Of a DNA stretch of 64,000 bases, positions 1 through 12,053 are shown in pieces. The stretch spans positions 94,471-158,470 of the forward strand of contig NW_014577077.1 of assembly GCF_000485595.1 (NCBI RefSeq), given 5' to 3'. Source of the DNA: Priapulus caudatus (Eukaryota; Priapulida; Priapulimorpha; Priapulimorphida; Priapulidae). The notes beneath the pieces are model-generated. The model had not been told where the DNA came from. It was given only the letters and a program-made list of their open reading frames with translations, and ran no database searches. The translations under genes and the position numbers were made by a program. The number at the start of each line of letters is the position of its first letter. Position 1 is the first letter of the stretch.

Positions 1-1759
1 GCAAGTGAGCCATTCTTGTGAAATATTGACAGAAACGTGCATTCAAATGTGAATTTTGAAGTCAAAGCGATTTCGGCCACTTTTTCACTAAATTTAACAT
101 ATTTTTAGTCATTATATCAAAACCTAGTGTGGAGCAATTTTGCATGTATTGTGAAATATAATGTACCTGATATTACATACCTACCATGGGATACTAGCTA
201 ATACCAAAAAATTAAACCTAAAACCTAAAATGTTCAAAATCTAAGTTTTGTTCAAAATTAGGGGGTATGGTTGAACTTTGCCAAGATATGTGCCACAAAC
301 AACCACCATATTACAAAGTAATGATATATTCCAATGCAGTGGGTCCTTGTGAAGTTTTTGATGGGTAATATGTTACTCTGGGAGTTTTCATTTGTGAATT
401 ATTGACAGAAACGTGCAATGTGAATTTTGAAGTCAAAGCGATTTCGGCCACTTTTTCACTAAATTTAACATATTTTTAGTCATTATATCAAAAGCATGTA
501 TTGTGAAATATAATGTACCTGATATTACATACCTACCATGGGATACTAGCTAATACCAAAAAATTAAACCTAAAACCTAAAATGTTCAAAATCTATGTTT
601 TGTTCGCAACTATCAAAATTAGGGGGTATGGTTGAACTTTGCCAAGATATGTGCCACAAACAACCACCATATTACAAAGTAATGATATATTCCAATGCAG
701 TGGGTCCTTGTGAAGTTTTTGATGGGTAATATGTTACTCTGGGAGTTTTCATTTGTGAATTATTGACAGAAACGTGCAATGTGAATTTTGAAGTCAAAGC
801 GATTTCTGCCACTTTTTCACTAAAGTTAACATATTTTTGGTCATTATATCAAAATTTTGACAAATAACCCCACAAATGTTTTATATTGCTATTACTATAT
901 TAGTTGGCATCCAGTAGGCAAATTATTGGCACTATGTAGTCCTTAACAAAATATTTATTTCAATTTTACCAAATATCACATATTTTGGCAAAGCGAAGAA
1001 GCGGTATTATACTATTTCGAGTGATAACACAGAGATGGCCGAGAGTTATACACTGCTATCACATTTTTTTCGTATCTAGGGACATATATCTTGCTAAAAA
1101 TCACAATGAGCCTTACTCCATCTGTATGGTACCGACCAACCCCCTTGGCTCATAGCCTATATGGGAGAGGTTTGAACGTCCTATTTTGGAGCACGCCAGT
1201 CGACCTACTTTCGAGCCACGTCTACTTTTTGGCAAAAATGGAAATGGCCATAAGTCAGTTCAGGTACAACGAATTTTGCTCATTTCTGGTTTGTGAATGA
1301 ATGAGGACTGGCCCCCAAAACATATCACACGGGTTTTGATTTTTTTTTAATTATGCAAATTAGGTAGATTTTAGCAATTTCACTATGCATTTCAGTGTCT
1401 GCCTACGGTCAACTCAAGAACCGTTTGACCCAAATGTTTCAAATTGCATACAGTTGTTACTCCTATTGGAGAGGTTTGAACGTCATATTTTGGAGCATGC
1501 CAGTCGACCTATTTTAGAGCCACGTCCACTTTTTGGCAAAAATGAAAATGGCCTAGATTCATTCGATTTTGTTAAATTTTGGTATATGACTGTGTAAGGC
1601 TAGCCCCAAAACAGTTGTTACTCTTATGGGAGAGATGACAACGTCCTATTACGTTTATTTCATCTAACTGGTTAACAACTCTACAATCATACCTATATAT
1701 ATATATATATATACGTGTAATATTCTGTTTTAGATTCTTCGTTACAGTAATTTTACTGG
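1..1759 (+). repeat. Complex interspersed repeat, copy A (intronic)
   Basis: Lies in the UBR3 intron upstream of 2025 and may extend left of the window. Its right end (AT microsatellite, then TCTTCGTTACAGTAATTTTA) stops matching copy C at about 1759/7984. Inside are tandem units: one of about 360-375 bp (starts near 25, 401 and 761, each with GACAGAAACGTGCA) and one of about 304 bp (GAGAGGTTTGAACGTC at 1165 and 1469). Copy C (6603-7984) repeats the same order with small indels. A third copy is inverted at 3237-3785. No ORF of note; noncoding repeat. Confidence 0.85.
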
Positions 1760-2024
1760 AATTGTTAGGGTTAGGGAGTAGGCGTAGGTGACTCCCTAGA
1801 CTCGTTAGTGGAGTAGGCGAGGTACGGTCCGGCATATTAGATAGTACCAGGGTACGTTCCGATATATCGAATCGTACCCAGGGTACCCTGCGATAGTACC
1901 CTGGGGGACATGGACCCTCTCAGCTTAACTACCAGCTTATTATCAATGGCTGTCAGTCATGTCAGTGGTGTTTCGTCTTAATGTTGCATCGTATACTAGT
2001 TTATTTGTTTGCTAACCACCGCAG
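1760..2024. other. Intron end before UBR3 exon; no gene
   Basis: Unique-looking sequence with a short GTTAGGGTTAGGG and several imperfectly inverted TACCAGGGTAC / GTACCCAGGGTACC words between 1845 and 1910. Then comes the acceptor of the exon at 2025. Confidence 0.5.
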
Positions 2025-2207
2025 AACGCAGAGGAGGAGTTTGTATGCCTGGCCGTGTACCTAGGTCTGTGCACTCAGTCAAGTGTTGACGTAGATGTGA
2101 GTTGCATGTCTATGATGCAGTGGACGTATAACAAACCACCATACACAATAAGGAATTGGTGCCATCAGTTCAACTCCTTTGTTAACAAGAATCCAAGCGC
2201 AGGAAAG
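2025..2207 (+). CDS. UBR3: UBR3-like coding exon (first in window)
   Basis: 61 codons in phase 0, entered through a CGCAG acceptor and left through AAAG|GTATGT. It encodes [15 protein letters not shown] near the start and ends in [19 protein letters not shown], the segment just before the Cys-rich tail in UBR3. No stop codon lies in this frame within the exon. It is flanked on both sides by repeat-filled introns. Confidence 0.85.
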
Positions 2208-5200
2208 GTATGTTGGAGTGTAGAACGTTTTCTGACAATTACCATGCAGTGCAAGTTAATGTGCTTCTGAATTATTCTGTTCAATATAATTGGTAATGGT
2301 ATTAATATGGGTGTAATAGCATCTAGGTTTCATAGCTTATTATGTTTTTATTTATTACTCGTTGCTGCTGGTGCATGTAACAAATGAAGTAAATAAGTAG
2401 ATATACTTCCAAATGATTGAGCTGCGTATAAAGGTAGCATAGTAATTGAATGGTGTTATACTACTTGTCATGGAATCTATGTACCAGAAATTGTCTTGTC
2501 TTATTTCTTAATTTTCTTTACCATTTTTTCTCAGAAAACCATCAAACCAGACCTGATGCATAACAGTGTACTTAATATTTATAAGCTCCTTATAAATTAT
2601 TTGTAATTGAGTTGAGTACCTTTGCCTGGTGTTGATATAGCATGTTATCTGCAGGCATGAGAATTTTCCGCTAATTCGTGGATTTTCGATTTTGGTTTTC
2701 ATTATAGTCGTTCTTGAGATTGATGCAAAAAACTAATAAAAAGCTTCGGGGGGTAATACGGAATTTTTTGGTCAAAATGTAGCTCGCCTTGACATCGTCA
2801 AGATGAGCTATTGCCATGGGGTGTCGTCCGTCGTACGTCCGTTCGTCCGTCAACATTTGGCTACGGTCAACAATAACTCAAGAACCGTTTGATTCACATG
2901 TTTCAAATTGCATATAGTTGTTACTCCTACGGGAGAGGTTTGAACGTCCTATTTTGGAGCACGCCAGTCGACCTACTTTCGAGCCACGTCCACTTTTTGG
3001 CTAAAATGGAAATGGCCATAAGTCAGTTCAGGTTCAACAGATTTTGCTCATTTCTGGTATGTGAAGGAATGAGGACTGGCCCCAAAACATATCACACAGG
3101 TTTTTATTTTTATTATGCAAATTAGGTAGATTTTGGAAATTTCACTATGCATTTCAGTGTCTGCCTACGGTCAACTAAACTCAAGAACCGTTTGACCCAA
3201 ATGTTTCAAATTGCATACAGTTGTTACTCCTATTAGGCTATGAGCCAGACCCCCCAAATTGACCAGTTGGTACCATACAGATGGAGTAAGGCTCATTGTG
3301 ATTTTTAGCAAGATATATATCCCTAGATATGAAAAAAATGTGATAGCAGTGTATAACTCTCGGCCATCTCTGTGTTATCACTCGAAATAGTGCTTTGCCT
3401 TCTTCGCTTCGCCAAAATATGTGATATTTGGTAAAATGAAATTAAATATTTTGTTAAGACTACATAGTGCCAATAATTTGCCTACTGGATGGCAACTAAT
3501 ATAGTAATACGCAATATAAAACATTTGTGGGGTTATTTGTCAAAAATTTTGATATAATGACCAAAAATATGTTAACTTTAGTGAAAAAAGTGGCAGAAAT
3601 CGCTTTGACTTTGACTTTCGACTACCCCCTAATTTTGATATTTGGGAACAAAACTTAGATTTTGAACATTTTAGGTTTTAGGTTTAATTTTTGGTATTAG
3701 CTAGTATCCCATGGTAGGTATGTAACATCAGGTACATTATATTTCACAATACATGCAAAATTGCTCCACACTAGGTTTATCATAATTATGTTATCATTAA
3801 ATGATCTCCCGATTAAATACGCCTTGTTAATTTATACATTGTTAGTACCCAGTCAATTTTTAACACGCCTTGTTATATTATACATTTTATTACCAGTTAA
3901 TTTTTAACACAATTGAACAGATTACAGGCATTGAAATTAAACACATACTAACTAATGCTTACGTCTGAAAAAACATCACGAAAGTGTCCTTTTAGATGCC
4001 CGCAGATATTTGCTCAGAATCCGTATTCTTGCTCCTCGTTCAGATGAATCATCTTCTGCGGAGGCTGTCGTGTCTGACCCGTCAGACAATGGCTGATTGT
4101 CGCAGACAGCAAGTTTACCATGTCTGTACATTTTCAGTCCACTGCAATGCAGACACAATTTGGTAGCTTGCAGCTCCTGGAACAATTACAGGCCAACAAA
4201 TCCAGAAGAGCCTGAGGTGCTGGCTGTCCACTCATCCAGTCCACAGCCAGAGTTGTTTCATCCTGATCATCCCATTTCCATCCCTTTCCAACTGGGCTGG
4301 GCGTCATTGTGTGCCTCTGAAGGCTTCGTTTCCAAATTGCTGCCTGGTAATTGGCTCGCTGTACGTGTTTTCGGAAGCAGTCATTGCATGGAGGCAATTG
4401 GGGCCTCTCAATCTCCCCCTTCTGCCACAGAATAGATGGTATCGAAGGCTATTAAGTTCCTTTGTACCAAACCTGGATGCATATAGGAGGCATGTGATTA
4501 TTCTCCAGCTTATCCATAAGCTCATCGCGCCACATTCCATTCTTGTCCCAACTCGGCGAAGTTTCTTGGACCTCGTTTGCTAGACCTAAGCATTTTTAGC
4601 GCTCCTAGTTTGCCTTTGCCTGCAAATGTGCTGACAGTGTTGCAACCTGTGTAAGCATGCATCCTATAAATCCATGACAAACATCTGCCGCCACTGAAGC
4701 TGCAATTTTGGTAATGTCAATGATTCGTTTCCGATCTTTGTGCACATTTCTGGAACAATGGTTGATTGAATTGAGTATGAAACGCCAACGCCATGTCGAT
4801 AATACGTCGGTGTCATCGGAGCTGATTACAACTGCTGGATATCCAGTCTGTGCAGCATGAGCAGCGTGAAGTAAAGAGTCGACCATCTGCTTCCTCGTGT
4901 GTACTTTGCGAAGCTCAAGCACCTCCTCGGTCCTTCCGTGGTGATTTCTGTAACACTGTGTTCAGTTGTACAAATAAGACCTTTCATTCAGACGCTTTGG
5001 TGTAATCTGGTTTCCTCCATTCGCTCACCAGAAATGAAATGAGGTAGACTTATTCCAACATGGCAAGAAGCTTCCCATTGCCTACAATTTGCTACTGCGG
5101 ATGTTCTGAAGCTTCAGGCCAAGTTCCTCTCCTCTGGCGAGCCTTTCACAGTTCTTGATGGATGTATCTTTGTAGGTGTCGAAGACGATGTCGATCCTGT

Positions 5201-8200
5201 CACTAGTGCTGCCATCATTCCAGTGCCATGCACAAACAAACTGGGCAATTTCCTCAAAGTTGACTTGATCCCCCCCCTTTCACCTTCTGGATTATGCTCA
5301 TTCCATCTATTATGGTTGCAGAATGATCAGGAAGTTTGTCAAGCTGGGCGCATTCTTTTGTAGATAACTAGCAAGAGCAGCCTTGTTGTTTTACAGTGAA
5401 GACCTTCTGGGGTTGCCAGTGCCATGGTAATAGACAAGCAGGATTGGATAGTACATCAGCCATTTGCCAGATTTCGTCCCTGTGCCATCCACAATGATGC
5501 AACCAAACAATGCTCTGTCACCTTAAGAATCACGGATCTTGCCACTCATCGGACTTTTTTCTTCTTGCATAAATTGCTGAAGTCTTCAGTTTGTTCATTT
5601 TCATGGATCATGAAAGCGTTTGTTGGTGGGTCCGTCTCGAGCCTCTCAGCCTTTGAAGTCAGTGTAGCATTTAACTCCAATGTCTCTGCATTCTTCAATC
5701 CGAGCAGATATCTTTGGGGGCTTTTTTGCTGTCGAGATACTGATAAGTCTTAACTTAACTTAACTTAACTTAAACTCTTAACTTTAATGATCTGATTATT
5801 AAGTTAATAATTCTATTAAAAGTTAAATGATACATTTTTCCTGGGGCATCCTCATCTTTCCTCACACGCCGTCTTGTGGCAGGTCAGCATGTGGAACATT
5901 TGATCCATCTTCATGTACCATTTCCTCATCTGACCAAGAAAGGCCTCCTGTGTTCTGCAGTAATGTATAGCACTTGACTGCCTTCTGATTTCAGACTAAA
6001 CCTTGTTGTGCCTCCTGGAGTCTGTGTGCCTTGTCACAGTGACTTCAGTCGTTTGGTTAACGGAATGCGTCCAAATGTATTGTGACAGGAGGTTGAACAG
6101 AGAACAAACCACTCAAGAAAGCCTGCGTACACAGCTCGGATGATTGGCTGCCAGATTGGTCATCTCAGTAATCAAAATCTGTCGTATGCAAAACACCAGG
6201 GGATCATGTGTGGATAGCAAAGAGATGCAAGACCCAATTTCCTTCTTGAGCAGCACGCAGCAGGGCAAGCAAGACGTTTTCAACTATGTCCACATAAAGC
6301 ATCCAAAAGGCTGAGAGTCTCCGTTGTCATGGCGAAGATAGTCTAAGAATTCGTTCCAGGTGGTGACTAACTCCGTGTAATTTGGCGTTTGCCAGAAGAC
6401 TGTCAAATTTCTGTTGTCACAAATGTTCGACCAAAATCACTCACCTTCGTTCTACACAGGACGTTATGTTTGTGCTTTTCTTCTGGTTTTTTGTTTCAAC
6501 CCATGGAATGAATGCCTTCCATGCTAGCTCATGAATGCTTCATACACAAACTTGTGCACATACACTGCTCGGTTGTAGCATTCTTCCAGAAAAACACACT
6601 GGCAGTGAGCTTCTTGTGAAATATGACAGAAAGCGTGCCAATGTGAATTTTGAAGTCAAAGCAATTTCGGCCATCTTTTCACTAAATGTAACATATTTTT
6701 AGTCATTATATCAAAAGCATGTATTGTGAAATATAATGTACCTGATATTACATACCTACCATGGGATACTAGCTAATACCAAAAAAATTAAACGCTAAAA
6801 CCTAAAAGTTCAAAATCTATGTTTTGTTCCCAAATATCAAATTAGGGGGTATGGTTGAACTTGCCAAGATATGTGCCACAAACAACCACCATATTACAAA
6901 GTAATGATATATTCCAATGCAGTGGGTCCTTGTGAAGTTTTTTGATGGGTAATATGTTACTCTGGGAGTTTTTATTTCGTGAATTATTACAGAAACGTGC
7001 AATGTGAATTTTGAAGTCAAAGCCGATTTCGGCGCCATTTTTCACTAAATTTAACATATTTTTAGTCATTATATCAAAAATAATTTTGACAAATAACCCC
7101 ACAAAATGTTTTATATTGCTATTACTATATTAGTTGGCATTCAGTAGGCAAATTATTGGCACTATGTAGTCCTCTACAAAATATTTATTTCAATTTACCA
7201 AATATCACATATTTTGGCACAGCGAAGAAGCGGTTTATACTATTTCGAGTGATAACACAGAGATGGCGAGATTATACACTGCTCATCACATTTTTTTCGT
7301 ATCTAGGGACATATATCTTGCTAAAAATCACAATGAGCCTTACTCCATCTGTATGGTACGACCAACCCCTTGGCTCATAGCCTATATGGGCAGAGGTTTG
7401 AACGTCCTATTTGGAGCACGCCAGTCGACTACTTCGAGCACGTCTACTTTTTGGCAAAAATGGAAATGGCCATAAGTCAGTTCAGGGTACAACGAATTTT
7501 GCTCATTTCTGGTTTGTGAATGAATGAGGACTGGCCCCCAAAACATATCACACCGTGTTGTGATTTTTTTTTTAATTATGCAAATTAGGTAGATTTTAGC
7601 AATTTCACTATGCATTTCAGTGTCTGCTACGGTCAACTCAAGAACCGTTTGACCCAAAATGTTTCAAATTGCATACAGTTGTTACTCCTATTGAGAGGTT
7701 TGAACGTCATATTTTGGAGCATGCCAGTCGACCTATTTTAGAGCCACGTCCACTTTTTGGCAAAAATGAAAATGGCCTAGATTTCATTCGATTTTAAATT
7801 TTGGTATATGACTGTGTAAGGCTAGCCCCAAAACAGTTGTTACTCTTATTGGAGAGATGACAACGTCCTATTACGTTTATTTCATCTAACTGTGTTAACA
7901 ACTCTACAATCATACCTATATATATATATATATATACGTGTAATATTCTGTTTTAGATTCTTCGTTACAGTAATTTTACTGGAATATTTTATTGTTTTTA
8001 TTTGCGCGATATTCGAAAACCAAAATGGCGATCATTTAGGTGTAGCATCATTTCTCGTCAAGATTTCAGACTTTCAGTTCTGAAACATTTTATTTTCGCC
8101 AAAACTTATGCATATAACATTATCAAGAGTATATAATGGGAGATATGCTATATACTCTTGCTTTCTATATCCCCCCCCTCCCCCTTCTATCACACCCAAG

Positions 8201-9915
8201 ATGTGCTACAGTGTCATTGACACTTTCATTAATTTAAACTTCATAAAAAGTCAGGAAAAGTACGTCAAATTTCACACAGAAGTAACAGAACTCCAGATAA
8301 ATATCGTGGTGTATCTATGTAATGTAAATTATGGCATGCCACAACCACACAAAACACAAAAACCGCCACATAAAACATTGAAATTTTTATAGAAAATGAC
8401 AAGACTTTGAATTGTTAGTCACGAAATTGCGTCTTTTACTAAGAACAGAATGGATGGATTCTGGGAATTTTCCCAGAATGCATGGAAATGGCCTATCTGC
8501 CTTCTAATTTCAAAATTTCCTGGGGGCCATTCCTCAGATCCCCTAGCAGGACAGTGTGCTACGCACACTGTTATCGTGAGTGGTGGTGTATCTATGTAAT
8601 GTAAATTATGGCATGCCACAACCACACAAAACACAAAAACCGCCACATAAAACATTGAAATTTTTATAGAAAATGACAAGACTTTGAATTGTTAGTCACG
8701 AAATTGGTCTTTTACTAAGAACAGAATGGATGGATTCTGGGAATTTTTCCCAGAATGCATGGAAATGGCCTATCTGCCCTTCTAAATTTCAAAATTTCCT
8801 GGGGGGCCATTCCCTCAGACTCCCCTAGCAGGACAGTGTGCTACGCACACTGTTATCGTGACTCCGATAAATTGAAATATTTTCTCCAAAAACATCTCAA
8901 CCTGTTCTCATGCCTGTATCTGTCTGTGTAGAGCCTGATGCTGCGCAGGTTTGCCTGGTGCCTCCCTGCATTATTGCGCCTGCCAAACGAGTACGACAAG
9001 ATCTTCACCTACTATCGCACGAAGCAGTGCTACAAGTGTAGCTCGGTGCCGAAAGAGCCCGCCGTGTGTCTCATATGTGGCATGTTCGTCTGCATGAGGG
9101 ACAAGTGTTGCAAGCAGCAATCTGCAATGGAGTGTGTCCAGGTGAGCCAACTCATGTGTGAACCACCGTACTTCACGAGTATAACTATATATATATATAT
9201 ATATAACAGAATATTATATATGATAAAATCAGGGGACCATCAAGAGGGCAATGAAATGTAGCATTTAGTTTGGTTACATGTATTAAACGTCGTCGTGAAA
9301 ATAATGCTAAAAATAGTGTTTTTCTGCCCGAGTGTGTTTTAGTTCTCGGCCATGTTATGTACAGAGGAATTTGTTAACCTACAGAAACGAAATTTAAGTA
9401 AGGCACTATGTTGCACGTTTTTCACAGCACTCTGTAGACTGTGGAGCAGGCACTGGTGTGTTCCTTGCGATCAACTCTTCTCTAGTCATTGTGATCAGTG
9501 GTGCTCGTGCTGGCATCTGGGGATCAGTGTACCTGGATAGCTTTGGTGAAGAGGACAGAGACTTGAGGTATGTTTTATACAGAGGAGAAAGCTCAATATT
9601 AAGTAAGAGTGTTTGTGGCTGGTCACACACCTGCTATAATTGTATGTTTACAACTTGGACCATTGTTCTAGTGCAAAAGTGATCTTTATGTCAAATAAAA
9701 TTAAAGCTACGATAGTTACTGTTAATTTGTGATGGGCTTGATCAATAGTCGATGCTGTTGGTGTATGAATGTGATTTATTGAATGATTATTTGTCAGACG
9801 AGGCAAGCCACTCTATCTGAGTGATGTAAGGTACAGACTCCTAGAGCAACAGTGGATCAACCACAGCTTCGATCGAACTGTGAAGAAGTGGATCTGGCAC
9901 AGGGACAACCTTTGA
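2025..9915 (+). CDS. UBR3: UBR3-like E3 ubiquitin-protein ligase, 3' end of gene (4 exons)
   Basis: Joined exons 2025-2207, 8932-9141, 9428-9567 and 9798-9915 give 216 residues plus stop, with GT..AG at every junction and phases that agree (0, 0, 2). This is the C-terminal Cys/His-rich region of the UBR family of N-recognin-like ligases. Visible landmarks are [18 protein letters not shown], a following Cys-rich stretch ending in [38 protein letters not shown] and the terminal [19 protein letters not shown] block. From family knowledge, this order and spacing match the end of UBR3 better than UBR1/UBR2. The catalytic RING and the UBR box lie upstream, outside the window. The gene converges on the minus-strand SRCIN1-like gene. 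Family assignment is strong; UBR3 rather than another UBR member is probable. Confidence 0.92.
2745..3236 (+). repeat. Forward repeat module with CGTCCG-rich head
   Basis: Starts near a short imperfect hairpin (AGCTCGCCTTGAC / GTCAAGATGAGCT, 2781-2809), then GCCATGGGGTGTCGTCCGTC and CGTCCG words, then the module shared with copies A and C (CAAGAACCGTTTGA..., GAGAGGTTTGAACGTCC...). I remember similar GAGCTATTGCCATGG...CGTCCGTC phrases from repeats of several marine invertebrates. At about 3236 it turns abruptly into the reverse complement of copy A. Confidence 0.7.
3237..3785 (-). repeat. Inverted partial copy of repeat A/C
   Basis: Reverse complement of roughly positions 120-1165 of copy A, with one tandem unit missing. 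Landmarks are AGGCTATGAGCC, CATACAGATGGAGTAAGG, GTTATCACTCGAAATAG and TTGCTCCACACTAGG. Together with forward copy C it brackets the transposon relic, so the pair may be its long inverted flanks. Confidence 0.8.
3976..6500 (-). pseudogene. Decayed transposon ORF (multi-frame relic)
   Basis: Reading the minus strand from 6500 down, recognisable fragments occur in the right order but in different frames with stops. Near 6240-6000 is an HLFAIHT / FLSGLFSVQ stretch. At 5280-5110 are [17 protein letters not shown] and [19 protein letters not shown] followed by TAG. At 4922-4605 is [20 protein letters not shown] then TDVL. At 4397-4134 are [33 protein letters not shown] and a Cys-rich [14 protein letters not shown] end. 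This mosaic matches a large repeat-associated protein I remember as common in cnidarian, sponge and other marine genomes (RIDVVFD.Y...SIKN; HA.HA....[19 protein letters not shown]). I do not assign a transposon superfamily. No intact frame remains. Confidence 0.75.
6603..7984 (+). repeat. Complex interspersed repeat, copy C
   Basis: Same order as copy A: GTGAGC..TTGTGAAATA, one and a bit of the 360-bp units, TTTTGACAAATAACCCCAC, GGGACATATATCTTGC, two GAGAGGTTTGAACGTC modules, an AT microsatellite (about 7917-7936), and the shared end TTTTACTGGAAT. It has more single-base deletions than copy A. It lies right of the transposon relic in the opposite orientation to 3237-3785. Confidence 0.85.
8306..8862. 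repeat. 277-bp direct tandem duplication
   Basis: GTGGTGTATCTATGTAATG starts at 8306 and again at 8583. Both units run through AAAACCGCCACATAAAAC and end in GTGCTACGCACACTGTTATC. They differ mainly by small homopolymer indels. Each unit ends with the hairpin ACAGTGTG-CTACG-CACACTGT. Confidence 0.9.
8932..9141 (+). CDS. UBR3: UBR3-like coding exon with Cys-rich zinc-binding motif
   Basis: 70 codons, phase 0 at both ends; acceptor GTGTAG, donor CCAG|GTGAGC. It encodes [27 protein letters not shown] and the DKCCKQQS stretch. The paired cysteines are those expected to bind zinc in the C-terminal domain of UBR ligases. The exon begins about 70 bp after a 277-bp tandem duplication. Confidence 0.93.
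9183..9207. repeat. AT microsatellite in UBR3 intron
   Basis: Alternating TA run about 45 bp after the donor of the exon ending at 9141. No function evident. Confidence 0.8.
9428..9567 (+). CDS. UBR3: UBR3-like coding exon, GAGTG / [12 protein letters not shown] block
   Basis: 140 bp entered at TTCACAG and left at TTGAG|GTATGT, phase 0 to 2. It encodes [18 protein letters not shown], then a hydrophobic strand, then [16 protein letters not shown]. The His and Cys at its start continue the zinc-binding set of the previous exon. The flanking introns are short (286 and 230 bp), unlike the 6.7-kb intron upstream. Confidence 0.94.
9798..9915 (+). CDS. UBR3: UBR3-like last coding exon with stop
   Basis: 118 bp: one base completes the Arg codon split with the previous exon, then [18 protein letters not shown] and a short basic/aromatic tail ending WHRDNL and TGA at 9913-9915. 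The RGKPLY...RY..LEQQW pattern is the conserved terminus of UBR family ligases. The tail after QQW is short and family-variable. Confidence 0.94.
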
Positions 9916-10035
9916 AATCCATGCACGTGACCACATTGCTTGCATCCATGTCGGAGATCAGGACAGAGCACAGTATCGATGAACTGATACAATTTTAGTG
10001 AAAATGTAAACATGTAAAGTTGTTAATGTACAGCC

Positions 10036-10041
10036 ATTAAA
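10036..10041 (+). terminator. Possible poly(A) signal of UBR3-like gene (ATTAAA)
   Basis: ATTAAA lies 121 bp after the UBR3 stop and is followed at once by the GT-rich run GGTTTGTGTGATG, a typical downstream element. No AATAAA occurs nearer the stop. The 3' UTR would be about 140 nt. Confidence 0.5.
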
Positions 10042-11941
10042 AGGTTTGTGTGATGCTAGAGCAAGAGCAATTTTTCGTTCACTGTGCAGTGTCAACAATT
10101 TTCTTACATTAATCCATCGTCACAGTAAATAATACTCTTCCAAACTATCTAAATAACCTGGTCACGTAATAGTGGTGTGATGCAAAATATTACTAGGATG
10201 TTAAAATGATATAGTTACACTTTGTTTTCACTATAGATGGCGTGGTTGTCATCTATCACAGCATACGGTTCAATTATTCTTACCCTTCATGAAGAAAGTT
10301 ATCTGGAAATATATCATTATCCCGTTGATGACGTTATGTATATTATAATACATGCATAATGTATATTGTAGTGTTTGCTAGATGTCTTTCATAGTGAAAG
10401 ATTCTCTTATAAGCACAAGTTAATCTACTTGTCTCCATCTAGTTCCACAGTTTTCTGTAATGGAAACAGTGACACTGGCAGTAACAAAAATGGAAAGACA
10501 TTCATTGTATCAGCGATTTCCCACTCAGCATTATGGGAATTAATACCGTCAGTTTTATTAAAAAGACTTAGTAGACTTACTGAATTTACTGGAGGAGTAA
10601 GTAGAATGTGGCGTTTCCGATTCAACATTATCAATAGATACTGTTTTTCCTATCACAGCATGTGCTGAAATGATCGGCTTGGGTTGCGTCGTTTTTTCAT
10701 CCGCATATGTATAGAGTGTATTCACGTTACTGCTTAATCCCACATAACGTTATCGCATGTACATAGACGACCCACTGAAGTGTCATTGGGAGAAGGATGT
10801 TTACTATATGCGCGTACTATGCACTGCATATGACAATTATGTTTAATATTATTGTCCACCTTCCGAAATAGTGTGATGTGATATTTATAATATACAGAGC
10901 AGGATAACTATCATTTTTGCCGTTTTTGTTTTAACTATGATGACTGTTGTTCTTTGAAAGAAGTATGGAAATGGAAGTAGCTGATGAGTTTCTCTGCAGA
11001 TATCCTGCACACGGTTGAATTTGTAATCGTTGCTATTCTGGAGTAAATTTAAAATGCGTTAGGAAATGATAGGCAGGGGTGTGTTGTACAGGCGCACCTA
11101 CGTTTTATTCTTATAGATGGTACGAATTAAAGATGAAATTACTATAACTGGTCTAACGGTCAACGGTCAATTTCAAAACCAGTGGCGTGGCGTTTACCGT
11201 AATACTCTTATCAGATCACACAGAAGTGCTCTTTTGTATATTAGATGGAGATGGGACTCCTTTCTTTCTCAGTCCAACGCAATTTTATATAAGACGACGA
11301 GAATTTTTAGCCAGTACCTTATAGCACTCATAATCGTGTTCCTATAAAATGGAATTCAACGATAGGTGTTTGTGACGTTGCTGATTGCTTTTTTCACCTT
11401 CTGAACACGCCGAGATTACAGTTGTCGTGGGTGTTTGCTGTGCTAACCGGCGTGTGATATTTCTGTATGTTCATCGAGTGCATGTGAACATCCACATAGC
11501 CTAAAGATTAGAGAAAGGAAGAGGGAGCGATACGTTGCACATTGGTGTATATATTCACGTGATGCGATGGGTTTTATTCTGGAATGAGCTAGTGTAATAG
11601 TGGGAATAATTGCAGTACAGTTCCTCAATTCTTGTGACACCCTATTTTATAGGTGGCAATCGTGAAGTAAAATTTTCTGTAGATGTGACGTGATCACGTA
11701 ATTTCAGTCTGAGATACGTAAATATCAATTATATATTGTTTTAAACATCAATATAGATTTGATAACTTACTTATCATATTCGCGCGGGAAATAAGCATCA
11801 GATGGAAAACGTCAAAACAAAAATGCCACCCTGCAGCATTTAAATGGCAACCAAGTTCTCATTATTCCGATTTCACTCACAAGCGTTAATATACCACTTG
11901 CCAGTTATTATAACTTAATAAGCTATAATTTATTATAATTA

Positions 11942-11943
<2 letters not shown>

Positions 11944-11973
<30 letters not shown>

Positions 11974-11983
11974 NNNNNNNNNN

Positions 11984-12053
<70 letters not shown>

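Larger units (their letters stand above)
2208..8931. other. 6.7-kb UBR3 intron filled by repeats
   Basis: Contents in order: unique sequence to about 2740; a forward repeat module (2745-3236); an inverted copy of repeat A (3237-3785); a decayed transposon ORF on the minus strand (3976-6500); forward copy C (6603-7984); a C-rich run near 8170; and a 277-bp tandem duplication (8306-8862). No extra UBR3 exon was found and the reading frame joins across it without loss. Confidence 0.8.

Noticed and set aside
1091-1300. ORFs inside repeat copies (also 2889-3125, 7263-7475)
   Set aside because: The same short frames recur in each repeat copy but are broken by single-base indels and match no protein I know.
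1760-1775. TTAGGG-like telomeric repeat
   Set aside because: Only two GTTAGG words; not an array.
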